This document shows, one piece after another, positions 43,391-51,377 of a DNA stretch of 64,000 bases. This DNA is from Streptomyces decoyicus. GTDB taxonomy: Bacteria; Actinomycetota; Actinomycetes; Streptomycetales; Streptomycetaceae. The position numbers and the translations under genes were made by a program. Every line of letters starts with the position of its first letter. Within the stretch, counting starts at the first letter, position 1. Below the pieces are notes generated by a model. That model made no database searches. It was not told where the DNA came from and worked only from the letters and a program-made list of their open reading frames with translations. The DNA lies in NCBI RefSeq assembly GCF_019880305.1, contig NZ_CP082301.1, positions 3,100,001 through 3,164,000 of the forward strand, read 5' to 3'.

Positions 43391-43711
43391 TCAGTGCCCG
43401 GACGTCGCCTTGAGACCGACGACCGCCACGAGCAACAGGCAGATGAAGAAGATCCGGGCCGCCGTGGCCGGCTCGCCGAGCACCATCATGCCGACCACCG
43501 CCGCGCCGGCCGCGCCGATGCCGACCCACACGCCGTAGGCCGTCCCTATCGGCAGGGTCCGGGCCGCGTACGAGAGCAGCAGCATGCTGGCGACGATGCC
43601 CGCGCCGGTGCACACACTGGGCCACAGCCTGGTGAAACCGTCGGTGAACTTCATTCCGACCGACCAGCCGACCTCCAGCAGGCCGGCGACCATGAGCAGG
43701 ATCCATGCCAT
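43391..43711 (-). CDS. SMR-family transporter, Gdx/SugE-like guanidinium exporter
   Basis: The 106-residue, four-span protein starts MAWILLMVAGLLEVGWSVGMK with the essential Glu in the first span and has GTAYGVWVGIGAAGAAVVGMM, typical of the SugE/Gdx branch rather than EmrE. Gdx proteins exchange guanidinium for protons. The assignment is strengthened by the guanidine-III riboswitch in its leader. The ATG at 43711 follows GGAGGTG. Confidence 0.9.
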   Translation of the reverse strand: MAWILLMVAGLLEVGWSVGMKFTDGFTRLWPSVCTGAGIVASMLLLSYAARTLPIGTAYGVWVGIGAAGAAVVGMMVLGEPATAARIFFICLLLVAVVGLKATSGH

Positions 43712-43747
43712 GACGGGCACCTCCGCGAAAAGAGCTTCAACAGGGGT

Positions 43748-43788
43748 GCGTCGTCTTGTCCTGACCCGGTACGGCGCGTCTCGTCGGG
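43748..43788 (-). promoter_or_regulatory. Guanidine-III riboswitch (ykkC-III)
   Basis: Read on the minus strand, the leader contains CCCGACGAG, GCGCCGTACCGGGTC and AGGACAAGACGACGC, the conserved core of the guanidine-III class (ACGAG, CCGUAC, GGUCAGGACAAGACG). CCCG pairs with CGGG and GCGCCGT with ACGACGC (one C-A mismatch), giving the two pseudoknot helices. It ends 36 nt before the exporter start, close to the ribosome site, so translational control is likely. Confidence 0.85.
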
Positions 43789-43814
43789 TGCGTCCCGAGG
43801 CTAGCAAACGGCAG

Positions 43815-43850
43815 CGGAACGGGCGGTGACCGCGGTCACCGCCCGTTCCG
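43815..43850. terminator. 36-bp perfect palindrome downstream of the GroES-like gene
   Basis: CGGAACGGGCGGTGACCG is followed at once by its exact reverse complement. It lies between the GroES-like gene end and the riboswitch leader, and probably terminates the former. A protein-binding role is possible because there is no loop. Confidence 0.65.
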
Positions 43851-43851
43851 G

Positions 43852-43925
43852 GGGCTCCAGGTCCCGGGGCTACAGGTCCCCGGGCTACAGGTCCCGGGGC
43901 CAGCAGGTGCCGGGGCTACAGGTAC
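43852..43925. repeat. Tandem repeats at the end of the GroES-like gene
   Basis: Four imperfect copies of a 15-bp unit GGGGCTACAGGTCCC follow the palindrome and run into the last codons of the gene. Confidence 0.75.
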
Positions 43926-44266
43926 AGCCCGGTCGCGTCCTCCGCGCCCTCCAGCCGCTCCGCCGCCACCGCATGCAGATCGCGCTCGCGCATCAGCACG
44001 TATGCCACCCCGCGCACCTCGACCTCGGCCCGGTCCTCCGGGTCGTACAGCACCCGGTCCCCGACCTCCACGGTCCGCACGTTCTGCCCGACCGCGACCA
44101 CCTCGGCCCAGGCCAGGCGACGGCCGACCGCCGCGGTCGCGGGAATGACGATGCCCCCCGACGAGCGGCGTTCGCCCTCGGGGATGTCCGTCCGGACCAG
44201 CACACGGTCGTGCAGCATCCGGATCGGCAGCTTGTCGTGGGTGTCCTTGGCGTTATTCGGGCTCAC
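43916..44266 (-). CDS. GroES-family co-chaperone-like protein
   Basis: The 116-residue protein has a single GroES fold: LHDRVLVRTDIPEGERRSSGGIVIPATA (the mobile loop region), AWAEVVAVGQNV and VEVGDRVLYDPEDRAEVEVRGVAYVLMRERDLHAV. There is no groEL next to it, and residues of the mobile loop differ from classical GroES, so it is a divergent paralogue. The GTG at 44266 is the first start of the frame. Confidence 0.85.
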   Translation of the reverse strand: MSPNNAKDTHDKLPIRMLHDRVLVRTDIPEGERRSSGGIVIPATAAVGRRLAWAEVVAVGQNVRTVEVGDRVLYDPEDRAEVEVRGVAYVLMRERDLHAVAAERLEGAEDATGLYL

Positions 44267-44360
44267 GGCATGACCGTACCTGCCCGGCGACGCCCGGAAC
44301 GCACCCCCGGCCGCCCCGGGGCCGTCCGCGATCCGTCAGGCGCGCCCTGCGGGACAGCCC

Positions 44361-44681
44361 TCAGCAGCGCCGCTTGGAAGCGCGCAGCGTCAGCAGGCCG
44401 ACCACGGCCACACCGACCATCGCCACCGGAATGATCCGCTCCAGCCGCGGCGCCCCGTCCTCCGACACCAGCTGGGCCCGCACATCCGTGAGCGCACGAT
44501 TGGCGGCCACATACGCCCGCCCGGCCGTACGGTCCACGGCGGCCGACGCCCTCGCCTTGGCATCGTCCATGATCGTCTTCGGGTGCAGCCGCACACCGAT
44601 CTCGTCGAGCGTGACGGCGAGCTCCTGCCGCCTGCGGACGATATCCGCCTCGATCTGCGCCGGGGTCCTGGCTTCCGCCAC
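44361..44681 (-). CDS. DUF3618 protein
   Basis: The 106-residue protein has the DUF3618 segment RTPAQIEADIVRRRQELAVTLDEIGVRLHPKTIMDDAK, an amphipathic helical middle and one C-terminal span (IIPVAMVGVAVVGLLTLRA) with a basic end. DUF3618 proteins are small membrane proteins of unknown role. The GTG at 44681 has GGAGG 8 nt upstream; an upstream ATG in frame lacks one. Confidence 0.85.
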   Translation of the reverse strand: MAEARTPAQIEADIVRRRQELAVTLDEIGVRLHPKTIMDDAKARASAAVDRTAGRAYVAANRALTDVRAQLVSEDGAPRLERIIPVAMVGVAVVGLLTLRASKRRC

Positions 44682-44906
44682 CGCGCTGCCTCCGTCGTCT
44701 CGCGCCGATGCGTACGAGGGCCGGGCACGAGCCCCGTACGGAACCGGCCACATGGCTGACTGCCGATTCGTGATGGACAGTCTGTCAGCTCATGCCCCCC
44801 TGCGCCCCACAGCACCCCCGTTTCGCACCCCCGAGACGCCCCCGGCACCGTTCCGCGCCCCGGCTGGCTAATGTCGGGGGCGTACGGATCCACGCTAAGG
44901 AGAGCC

Positions 44907-45374
44907 ATGAGCGAGCGACTGCAGCCCGGCGACACCGCCCCCGCCTTCACCCTGCCCGACGCGGACGGCAAGCAGGTCTCGCTCGCCGACCACAAGGGGC
45001 GCAAGGTCATCGTGTACTTCTACCCGGCCGCCCTGACCCCCGGCTGCACCAAGCAGGCCTGCGACTTCACCGACAACCTCGACTTCCTGGCCGGCCACGG
45101 CTACGACGTCATCGGCATCTCCCCCGACAAGCCGGAGAAGCTCGCCAAGTTCCGGGAGAAGGAGGAGCTCGGGGTCACGCTCCTCGGCGACCCCGACAAG
45201 CAGATCCTTACGGCCTACGGCGCCTTCGGCGAGAAGAAGCTCTACGGCAAGACCGTCACCGGCGTCATCCGCTCCACCGTCATCCTCGACGAGGAGGGCA
45301 AGGTCGAGCGCGCCCTCTACAACGTCAAGGCCACCGGCCATGTCGCCAAGATCATCAAGGACCTGGGGCTGTAG
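44907..45374 (+). CDS. bcp: Thioredoxin-dependent peroxiredoxin (BCP/PrxQ)
   Basis: The 155-residue enzyme reduces hydroperoxides using thioredoxin. The peroxidatic Cys lies in FYPAALTPGCTKQACDFTD, with the resolving Cys five residues later as in two-Cys PrxQ. Usual features APAFTLPDADG, VIGISPDKPEKLAKFR and TGVIRSTVILDEEG follow. AAGGAG precedes the ATG. Its last 20 bp overlap the convergent histidine kinase gene. Confidence 0.95.
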   Translation: MSERLQPGDTAPAFTLPDADGKQVSLADHKGRKVIVYFYPAALTPGCTKQACDFTDNLDFLAGHGYDVIGISPDKPEKLAKFREKEELGVTLLGDPDKQILTAYGAFGEKKLYGKTVTGVIRSTVILDEEGKVERALYNVKATGHVAKIIKDLGL

Positions 45375-46629
45375 GGCACGCCGTCCCCACCCGGTCCGGC
45401 AGTTCCAGCACCGCTTCGGCGCCGCCCTCCGCGGCGGCGCCGAAGTCCAGCCGCGCCCCCAGCACATCCGCCTGCCCGGCCGCGATCGTCAGCCCCAGAC
45501 CGTGCCCGGTCCCCCGCTCCGGCGCCGCCGTACGGAACCGCCGCGGCCCCTCCGCACACAGCTCCGCCGGATACCCGGGACCGTGATCACGCACCACGAT
45601 CCGCGACCCCGCCACCACCACCTCGATCGGCGGCTTCCCGTGCTTGGCCGCGTTGGCCAGGAGATTCACCAGCACCCGCTCCACCCGCCGCCGGTCCGTC
45701 TCCACGATCCGCGGCTCCCCCTCCACGGTCACCGACACCTCGTCCACCCCACGCTGCCGCGCCGCCCGCTTCACGATCCCGCGCACCAGCGACGGCAGCT
45801 CACAGGCGTCCACATCCGCCCGCTCCACACCCGCGTCCAGCCGTGAGACCTCCAGCAGGTCCTCCACCAGCCGCCGCATCGCCTGCGCCCGGTCCTGCAC
45901 CATCTCCACCGCCCGCGGCTGCGGCAACAGCTCCGCGGCGGCCACCAGACCGGCCACCGGCGTCCGCAGCTCATGCGCCACATCCGCGGTGAACTCCCGC
46001 TCCGCCTGCGCCTGGGCCGCCAGCGACGTCGCCATGTGATGCACACTGCGGCCCAACTCGGCCACCTCGTCACGGCCGTGACTCGCCAGCGCATCCGCGT
46101 CGGGTGCCTCCCCCGCGGCGATCCGCCGCGCCGCCGCCGCACTCATCCGCAGCCGCCGCGACAGCCGCTGCGACACGAACCACGACACCACCGCCATCAG
46201 CGTGACCGTGCCGCACCCCGCGATCAGCAGCGCCCGGTCCAGGGTCAGTTGCGCCGGATCGTCGTGCGGGTAGGCCGCGGACACCGACAGCGTCCGCGTC
46301 GGGGCGCCCTCGCCGGAACCCCCGACCCCGGTCGCCGCCCACACCCGGGGGTCCTCACCGCCGCTGATGTACGTCCCCGACTGGTTCTTGAACACCGCTT
46401 CCCGCAACGGCGACGGCAAGGTCGCATCGTCCACCTGCGCCCCCAGCGCCCGCGTGCCGTCCCGCTCGTAGATCTGCAGCGCCGAACTCAGCCGGTCGTC
46501 CTGATACGCCCGCGCCGACCGCTCGCGCTCGACATCCGCTATGTGATGCACCGCGAACCCGAGCACCACCACGGCCAGCGCCGTCATACATGAAATGGCC
46601 AGGGCGATCCGGCCTCGAATGCCCATCAC
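45355..46629 (-). CDS. Sensor histidine kinase (orphan)
   Basis: The 424-residue kinase has a first span (ALAISCMTALAVVVLGFAV), an extracytoplasmic sensor of about 100 residues, a second span (LLIAGCGTVTLMAVVSWFV), a HAMP domain, the phosphorylated His219 in FTADVAHELRTPVAGL, an N box in LVNLLANAAKHG, and G boxes VVRDHGPGYP and GTGHGLGLTIAA. No response-regulator gene is present on either side. The start is a GTG at 46629 or the next ATG at 46626; both overlap the stop of the preceding gene, which suggests coupling to that membrane protein. Confidence 0.9.
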   Translation of the reverse strand: MMGIRGRIALAISCMTALAVVVLGFAVHHIADVERERSARAYQDDRLSSALQIYERDGTRALGAQVDDATLPSPLREAVFKNQSGTYISGGEDPRVWAATGVGGSGEGAPTRTLSVSAAYPHDDPAQLTLDRALLIAGCGTVTLMAVVSWFVSQRLSRRLRMSAAAARRIAAGEAPDADALASHGRDEVAELGRSVHHMATSLAAQAQAEREFTADVAHELRTPVAGLVAAAELLPQPRAVEMVQDRAQAMRRLVEDLLEVSRLDAGVERADVDACELPSLVRGIVKRAARQRGVDEVSVTVEGEPRIVETDRRRVERVLVNLLANAAKHGKPPIEVVVAGSRIVVRDHGPGYPAELCAEGPRRFRTAAPERGTGHGLGLTIAAGQADVLGARLDFGAAAEGGAEAVLELPDRVGTACPTAPGP

Positions 46630-47132
46630 GCGAGGGTGTACATCTCCGTCGTGTCACCGAGCGGCGTCGAGCCCTCGTAGGTCACCTCGAGACCGGTGAA
46701 CACCTGCCCGCCGTCGACCGGCTTCGGCCCGTAGAGCCGGAAGGTCGCCGGGAAACCACCGTCCCTGCCCACCCCGGCACCGGCCTTCTCCACCTGCACC
46801 ACACCGACCCCCAGAGCCTCGCGCGAACCGTAGTACTTCCACGCGATCCCGGTCGCCACCATGCCGGCATCCTTGCAGGTCAGCGTAATCACATGAGGTT
46901 TGGACTCCGGCGCGCCGATCCCGCAGTCCCGGACACCCGGCAGGCCCCCCGAGAGCTTGCCGTCCTCCTTCACGTCCTGCACCGCGGACGTCTTCGGCGC
47001 GGCATCCACCGCCGACGCACGGTCCGACGCCTGCCCGAACCACACCCCGCCGGCCGTCAGCGCCGTCACCACGGCAAAGGCCACCAGCGCGGTACGCCCC
47101 CGGATCCAGCGGGACCCTTCGCGGTCGGTCAT
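46626..47132 (-). CDS. Membrane-anchored protein co-encoded with the histidine kinase
   Basis: The 168-residue protein has a short cytoplasmic head (MTDREGSRWIRGR), one span (TALVAFAVVTALTAGGVWFG) and an extracytoplasmic domain with two Cys (DCGIGAP; TLTCKDAG) that may form a disulphide, with WKYYGSREALGVGVVQVEKAG after. No family is recognised. GGAGGAG precedes the ATG at 47132. Being coupled to the kinase, it may be its accessory sensor. Confidence 0.75.
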   Translation of the reverse strand: MTDREGSRWIRGRTALVAFAVVTALTAGGVWFGQASDRASAVDAAPKTSAVQDVKEDGKLSGGLPGVRDCGIGAPESKPHVITLTCKDAGMVATGIAWKYYGSREALGVGVVQVEKAGAGVGRDGGFPATFRLYGPKPVDGGQVFTGLEVTYEGSTPLGDTTEMYTLA

Positions 47133-47473
47133 CACGATCTCCTCCCGGGGACCACGCCCCGTACCCCCACCCGGCAACACGCATGCCGCACCCGGCGCCC
47201 CACTCTCCCGTGCCCCGGACACAGGCTGATTGCCCCAACGCTGCGGTGACCGCTCGGCTGTGTACCAGTCCTGTAACAAGCCCTGTCGTACCTCTGGCGC
47301 TGCCCCGCTCCCACCCTGCTCAGAGCGCCTTCCGGTGCACCGGGAGAACCAGCCGCGCGTGACGAATCTCGCTTCGTCCGGCCAGAGGGGTTTGGAGTGG
47401 CGCTCCGCTGCGCAGGCGCACCTGTCGTATCCCCACCGCGCACCGCGCGCTGACCGACCGAGAGGACCGCCTC
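47133..47473. other. Divergent intergenic region, no gene seen
   Basis: The 341-bp spacer between the kinase partner gene and the MHS transporter should hold both promoters. No strong motif or hairpin is evident. Confidence 0.5.
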
Positions 47474-49012
47474 GTGCCGACCGGCAGCACCGAAGCAGAA
47501 CCCGTTCCCGACCCGGACCGGGAAGCGCTCAAGCGCCACCGGGTGCTCTTCCGTGCCGTCGCCCGGCGCAAGAACCCCAAACTGCGGCGCACCGACATCA
47601 CCGTCACCGACGAACCCACCGTCAAGCGTGCCGTGAAGGCCGCCGCGCTCGGCAACGCCATGGAATGGTTCGACTTCGGGATCTACAGCTATCTCGCGGT
47701 CACCATCGGCAAGGTCTTCTTCCCCGGCGGCAGCGACACCGCCAGCCTGCTGTCGTCCTTCGCGACGTTCGCCGTGGCCTTCCTCGTACGCCCCCTCGGC
47801 GGCGCCTACTTCGGCCCGCTCGGCGACCGCGTCGGCCGCAAGAAGGTCCTCGCCCTCACCATGATCATGATGGCGCTGGGCACCTTCTGCATCGGCCTGA
47901 TCCCGTCCTACGACACCATCGGCTTCTGGTCGCCCGTCCTGCTCATCCTCTTCCGCCTCGTCCAGGGCTTCTCCACCGGCGGCGAGTACGGCGGCGCCTC
48001 CACCTTCATCGCCGAGTACGCCCCCGACAAGAAGCGCGGCTACTTCGGCAGCTTCCTGGAGATGGGCACCCTCATCGGCTACACCGGCGCCGCCGGCATC
48101 GTGCTGCTGCTCAACACCACCCTCGGCGACGACGCCATGCTCCACTGGGGCTGGCGCCTCCCGTTCCTGATCGCCGGCCCGCTCGGCCTCGTGGGTCTCT
48201 ACCTCCGGGTCAAGCTCGACGAGACCCCGGCCTTCCAGAAGTTCGAGGCCTCCCACACCCACAGCGCCACCGGCTCCGTCGTCGAGGCCGAGGCCGAGTT
48301 CTCCCACCTCTCCGAGAACGCCCCCAAGAAGAAGATCAGCGAGATCTTCACCCAGCAGTGGCCCACCCTCATCCTCTGCATCGCCCTGGTCGGCGCGTAC
48401 AACATCACCGACTACATGCTGCTGTCGTACATGCCGACGTACCTGACGGACACCCTCCACTACGAGGAGTCCCACGGTCTGCTGATCCTCCTCGGCACGA
48501 TGATCGCCCTGATGTGCGTCATCAGCACCGTCGGCAAACTCAACGACCGCTACGGCCGCAAGCCCCTCCTGATGGCCGGCATGCTCGGCTTCTTCATCTT
48601 CGCGATACCGGCGTTCCTGCTGGTCAAGCAGGGCAGCATTCCCGCCGTCTGCGGCGGTATGGCCCTCCTCGGACTCTCCCTGGTCTGCCTCCTGGGCACC
48701 ATGTCCGCCGCCCTGCCCGCGCTCTTCCCCACCAGCGTCCGCTACGGCTCGCTCTCCATCGGCTACAACCTGGCGGTCTCCCTCTTCGGCGGCACCACCC
48801 CCCTGGTCATCACCGCCCTCATGGATGCCTTCCACGGCAACGTCATGGTCCCCGCCTACTACACGATGGGCGCCGCGCTCGTCGGCGTCATCGCCGTGGC
48901 CTGCATGAAGGAAACCGCCCAGCAGCCCCTCGACGGCTCCCCGCCCTCCGTGGCCACCAAGGAAGAAGCCGTCGAACTCATCGAGTCCCAGACACCGGAA
49001 CCGCGCTTCTGA
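47474..49012 (+). CDS. MHS-family (ProP-like) MFS transporter
   Basis: The 512-residue transporter has 12 spans and the metabolite:H+ symporter features: AALGNAMEWFDFGIYSYLAV at span 1, RPLGGAYFGPLGDRVGRKKVL in loop 2-3, RLVQGFSTGGEYGGASTFIAEY in span 4-5 and DRYGRKPLLMAG in loop 8-9. ProP-type members take up proline, betaine or other osmolytes; the exact substrate is unknown. The first 55 residues are a hydrophilic tail. The GTG at 47474 follows GAGAGG. Confidence 0.9.
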   Translation: MPTGSTEAEPVPDPDREALKRHRVLFRAVARRKNPKLRRTDITVTDEPTVKRAVKAAALGNAMEWFDFGIYSYLAVTIGKVFFPGGSDTASLLSSFATFAVAFLVRPLGGAYFGPLGDRVGRKKVLALTMIMMALGTFCIGLIPSYDTIGFWSPVLLILFRLVQGFSTGGEYGGASTFIAEYAPDKKRGYFGSFLEMGTLIGYTGAAGIVLLLNTTLGDDAMLHWGWRLPFLIAGPLGLVGLYLRVKLDETPAFQKFEASHTHSATGSVVEAEAEFSHLSENAPKKKISEIFTQQWPTLILCIALVGAYNITDYMLLSYMPTYLTDTLHYEESHGLLILLGTMIALMCVISTVGKLNDRYGRKPLLMAGMLGFFIFAIPAFLLVKQGSIPAVCGGMALLGLSLVCLLGTMSAALPALFPTSVRYGSLSIGYNLAVSLFGGTTPLVITALMDAFHGNVMVPAYYTMGAALVGVIAVACMKETAQQPLDGSPPSVATKEEAVELIESQTPEPRF

Positions 49013-49031
49013 CCTGCCCCGCACAGCACCC

Positions 49032-49065
49032 AAGGGGCCTCGGGAATCCTCTCCCGAGGCCCCTT
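49032..49065 (+). terminator. Terminator of the MHS transporter gene
   Basis: AAGGGGCCTCGGGA and TCCCGAGGCCCCTT form a perfect 14-bp stem with a 6-nt loop, followed by CCTCCTTTT. Confidence 0.9.
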
Positions 49066-49213
49066 CCTCCTTTTCCGCCTCGCCCTTTCCGCCTCCTCCT
49101 TTTCCACGACCCCCCTCCTTTTCCGCCACCCGCCGTAACCGGCCCCACGTTCGATCGTTGTTCTGTTCGAGAGGCGCGCGGGGGTGGGCCTGGTGCGCGG
49201 GACGGGGGGATTC

Positions 49214-49876
49214 ATGCCGGTCAGTCCGTACACCCGGGAGCGGCTCGTGGAGGTGGCTTCGTCTTCGCGGACGCTCTCGGAGGCGTTAATCAAACTCGGG
49301 GTGGATCCGAAGGGGGCGTCGCGGCGTTACGTCCATGATCGAATGAGGGCAATGGGCGTAGATACTTCACATTTTGAGCGTGAGGGGACGCGCTGGTCCA
49401 AGGAAGCCCTTGAGGAGGTGGTGGCACTGTCGACGAACGTGTGCGAGGTCTTACGACGGCTCGGTCTCGACCCCGTAGGGGGCCAGCACTCCCACATCAG
49501 CCGACGCATCCAGAACCTGGGGATCGACACTTCGCACTTTTCTCCGGTCGGCCGGAGGAAGACCAAGGCTCGTCGGCGGTGCAGCCCCGAGGAGCTCCTT
49601 GTGCACGAGGAAAACCCGGGTCGACGAATGCCGAGCAATCGCCTCAAGGCTGCAATGCTCGCGCTCGGGGCGGACGAGCGGTGCGCCGCCTGCCGTACCG
49701 GGCCCGTCTGGCGCGACCGCCCGCTGCCGCTGGAGGTCGATCACATCGACGGAAACTGGCGTAACAACTGTCGGGAGAACCTGCGGTTCCTGTGCCCCAA
49801 CTGCCACTCTGCCACGGATACTTACCGGGGGCGCAACAAGGGCATCCGCGCCCGCCCCACCGGAACGGCGCAATGA
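49214..49876 (+). CDS. HNH endonuclease with two N-terminal GVDTSHF modules
   Basis: The 220-residue protein has two related helical modules: residues 6-54 (YTRERLVEVA ... GVDTSHF) and 61-109 (WSKEALEEVV ... GIDTSHF), each with a helix-turn-helix look. A basic linker leads to a treble-clef HNH nuclease: CAAC at 157-160, the catalytic VDHIDGNWRNN at 175-185 and CPNC at 194-197, so zinc is held by four Cys. This is the build of homing-endonuclease-like proteins, where repeated modules read DNA. The ATG at 49214 follows GGGGGG. It overlaps a paralogue by 4 bp. Confidence 0.85.
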   Translation: MPVSPYTRERLVEVASSSRTLSEALIKLGVDPKGASRRYVHDRMRAMGVDTSHFEREGTRWSKEALEEVVALSTNVCEVLRRLGLDPVGGQHSHISRRIQNLGIDTSHFSPVGRRKTKARRRCSPEELLVHEENPGRRMPSNRLKAAMLALGADERCAACRTGPVWRDRPLPLEVDHIDGNWRNNCRENLRFLCPNCHSATDTYRGRNKGIRARPTGTAQ

Positions 49877-50535
49877 GCTACAGCATGCGCTACACCCGGG
49901 AATTGCTGACCGAAGCCGCAGGGCGTTGCACGAACATCGACGAAGTCATCGCATTCTGCGGCGGCCGCTCCTACCATCAGCTGCGGCGGCACCTGTTCAG
50001 GCGCTTCGAGCACTTCGGAATCGATGTATCGCACTTCAAGCCCGTCACACGGCGCGCCACCCACCTCCGCCGCCCCAGCAGGGACGCCCTTCAGGAAGCC
50101 GTCAGCGCCTCGCCCTCCATCGCTGCTGCCCTGCGGCATCTGGAGAGGCCCGACAACTCTCGCACCCGCGCGCTGTTCCACCAGTGGGTATCCGACTACG
50201 GCATCGACACGAGCCAGTTCCTGGGGCAGGCACATATGCGCGGGAAGCCGGGGACCACACCGGTCAAGGGTCCTGAGCAGATACTTGTGAAGCACTGCGG
50301 GAAGCGCCGGACAAGAACCGTGATGCTACGGCGAGCCCTGCGGCAGATCGGCGTGCCGGAGCGATGCGCCGAGTGCGGGACAGGCCCCGCCTGGCATGGC
50401 AAGCCCATGACTCTCGAGATCGACCACATCAACGGCGATTGGCGCGACGACCGCCCCGAGAATGTGCGCCTTCTCTGCCCCAACTGCCATGCGGTGACCG
50501 ATACTTGGTGTCGCGGCGGTCGGCACCGGCGGTAG
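49873..50535 (+). CDS. Second HNH endonuclease, paralogue of the preceding gene
   Basis: Also 220 residues, with the same plan: modules at 7-55 (ending GIDVSHF) and 68-116 (ending GIDTSQF), a basic linker, then CAEC at 165-168, IDHINGDWRDD at 183-193 and CPNC at 202-205. The nuclease half is close to that of its neighbour, while the modules differ more, as expected if each reads a different sequence. The start overlaps the first gene's stop (ATGA). The gene ends 42 bp before tRNA-Leu. Confidence 0.85.
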   Translation: MSYSMRYTRELLTEAAGRCTNIDEVIAFCGGRSYHQLRRHLFRRFEHFGIDVSHFKPVTRRATHLRRPSRDALQEAVSASPSIAAALRHLERPDNSRTRALFHQWVSDYGIDTSQFLGQAHMRGKPGTTPVKGPEQILVKHCGKRRTRTVMLRRALRQIGVPERCAECGTGPAWHGKPMTLEIDHINGDWRDDRPENVRLLCPNCHAVTDTWCRGGRHRR

Positions 50536-50577
50536 ACCCCCCGCTGCGCCGACCAACAAGTATCATGGCCGTGGCAA

Positions 50578-50661
50578 GCGGCCGTGATGGAATTGGCAGT
50601 CATGCTGGCTTTAGGTGCCAGTGGGGTAACACCCGTGAGGGTTCGAGTCCCTCCGGCCGCA
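50578..50661 (+). tRNA. tRNA-Leu (TAG)
   Basis: The 84-nt class II tRNA has acceptor stem GCGGCCG/CGGCCGC, anticodon stem CTGGC/GCCAG with loop TTTAGGT (anticodon TAG), a long variable arm (GGGGTAACACCC region) and T loop GTTCGAG. Confidence 0.96.
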
Positions 50662-50673
50662 CACCTCGGATTC

Positions 50674-50711
50674 GAAGGCCCGGCCCCGCCGAAACGCGGG
50701 GCCGGGCCTTC
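50674..50711. terminator. Bidirectional terminator after tRNA-Leu and rdgB
   Basis: GAAGGCCCGGCCCCG and CGGGGCCGGGCCTTC form a perfect 15-bp stem with an 8-nt loop between the tRNA and the convergent rdgB gene. Confidence 0.88.
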
Positions 50712-50732
50712 GCCATTCATGTACGGGCCGGC

Positions 50733-51368
50733 TCAGCCCAACAACTCCCGCACCACCGGTGCCAGCGCCCGGAAGGCCTGGCCGCGGTGGCTGATGGCGT
50801 TCTTCTCGTCGGGGGTCAGTTCGGCGCAGGTACGGCTCTCGCCGAGGGGCTGGAGGATGGGGTCGTAGCCGAAGCCACCGGTGCCGGCGGGGGTTTGGCG
50901 GAGGGTGCCTTCGAGCCTGCCTTCCACGACGCGCTGGGTGCCGTCGGGGAGGGCGAGGGCCGCGGCGCAGGCGAAGTGGGCGGCACGGTGTTCGTCGGCG
51001 ATGTCGGCGAGCTGGGCGAGGAGCAGGGTGAGGTTGGCCTGGTCGTCACCGTGCTTGCCGGCCCAGCGGGCGGAGAAGATCCCCGGGGCGCCGCCGAGGA
51101 CGTCGACACAGAGGCCGGAGTCGTCGGCGACGGCGGGGTGACCGGTGGCCTCGGCGAGGGCGTGGGCCTTGAGGAGGGCGTTCTCGGCGAAGGTGACGCC
51201 GGTTTCCTTGACGTCCGGGATGTCGGGGTAGGCGTCGGCGCCGACGAGGTCGACGTCGAGGTCGGCGGCCTCCAGGATGGCCCGGAGTTCGATGACCTTG
51301 CCCGCGTTACGGGTGGCGAGGATGAGGCGACGAGGGGCTGTGGGGCGTCCACCGGTGTGAGGCTGCAT
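50733..51368 (-). CDS. rdgB: XTP/dITP diphosphatase (RdgB/HAM1)
   Basis: The 211-residue enzyme hydrolyses non-canonical purine triphosphates such as dITP and XTP. It shows LILATRNAGKVIEL, the catalytic EN in VTFAENALLKAHA, VADDSGLCVDVLGGAPGIFSARWAG and GFGYDPIL, and ends ISHRGQAFRAL. It is in the same direction as rph, with a small membrane protein and a lipoprotein gene between, an arrangement related to the rph-rdgB pairing seen in mycobacteria. Confidence 0.93.
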   Translation of the reverse strand: MQPHTGGRPTAPRRLILATRNAGKVIELRAILEAADLDVDLVGADAYPDIPDVKETGVTFAENALLKAHALAEATGHPAVADDSGLCVDVLGGAPGIFSARWAGKHGDDQANLTLLLAQLADIADEHRAAHFACAAALALPDGTQRVVEGRLEGTLRQTPAGTGGFGYDPILQPLGESRTCAELTPDEKNAISHRGQAFRALAPVVRELLG

Positions 51369-51377
51369 GGGGAGTGA

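Noticed and set aside
47200..49300. Frames of 700 and 665 codons overlapping the MHS transporter
   Set aside because: Both are shadows; their composition (Arg/His/Pro or Glu/Gly/Val-rich) mirrors the codons of the real gene.
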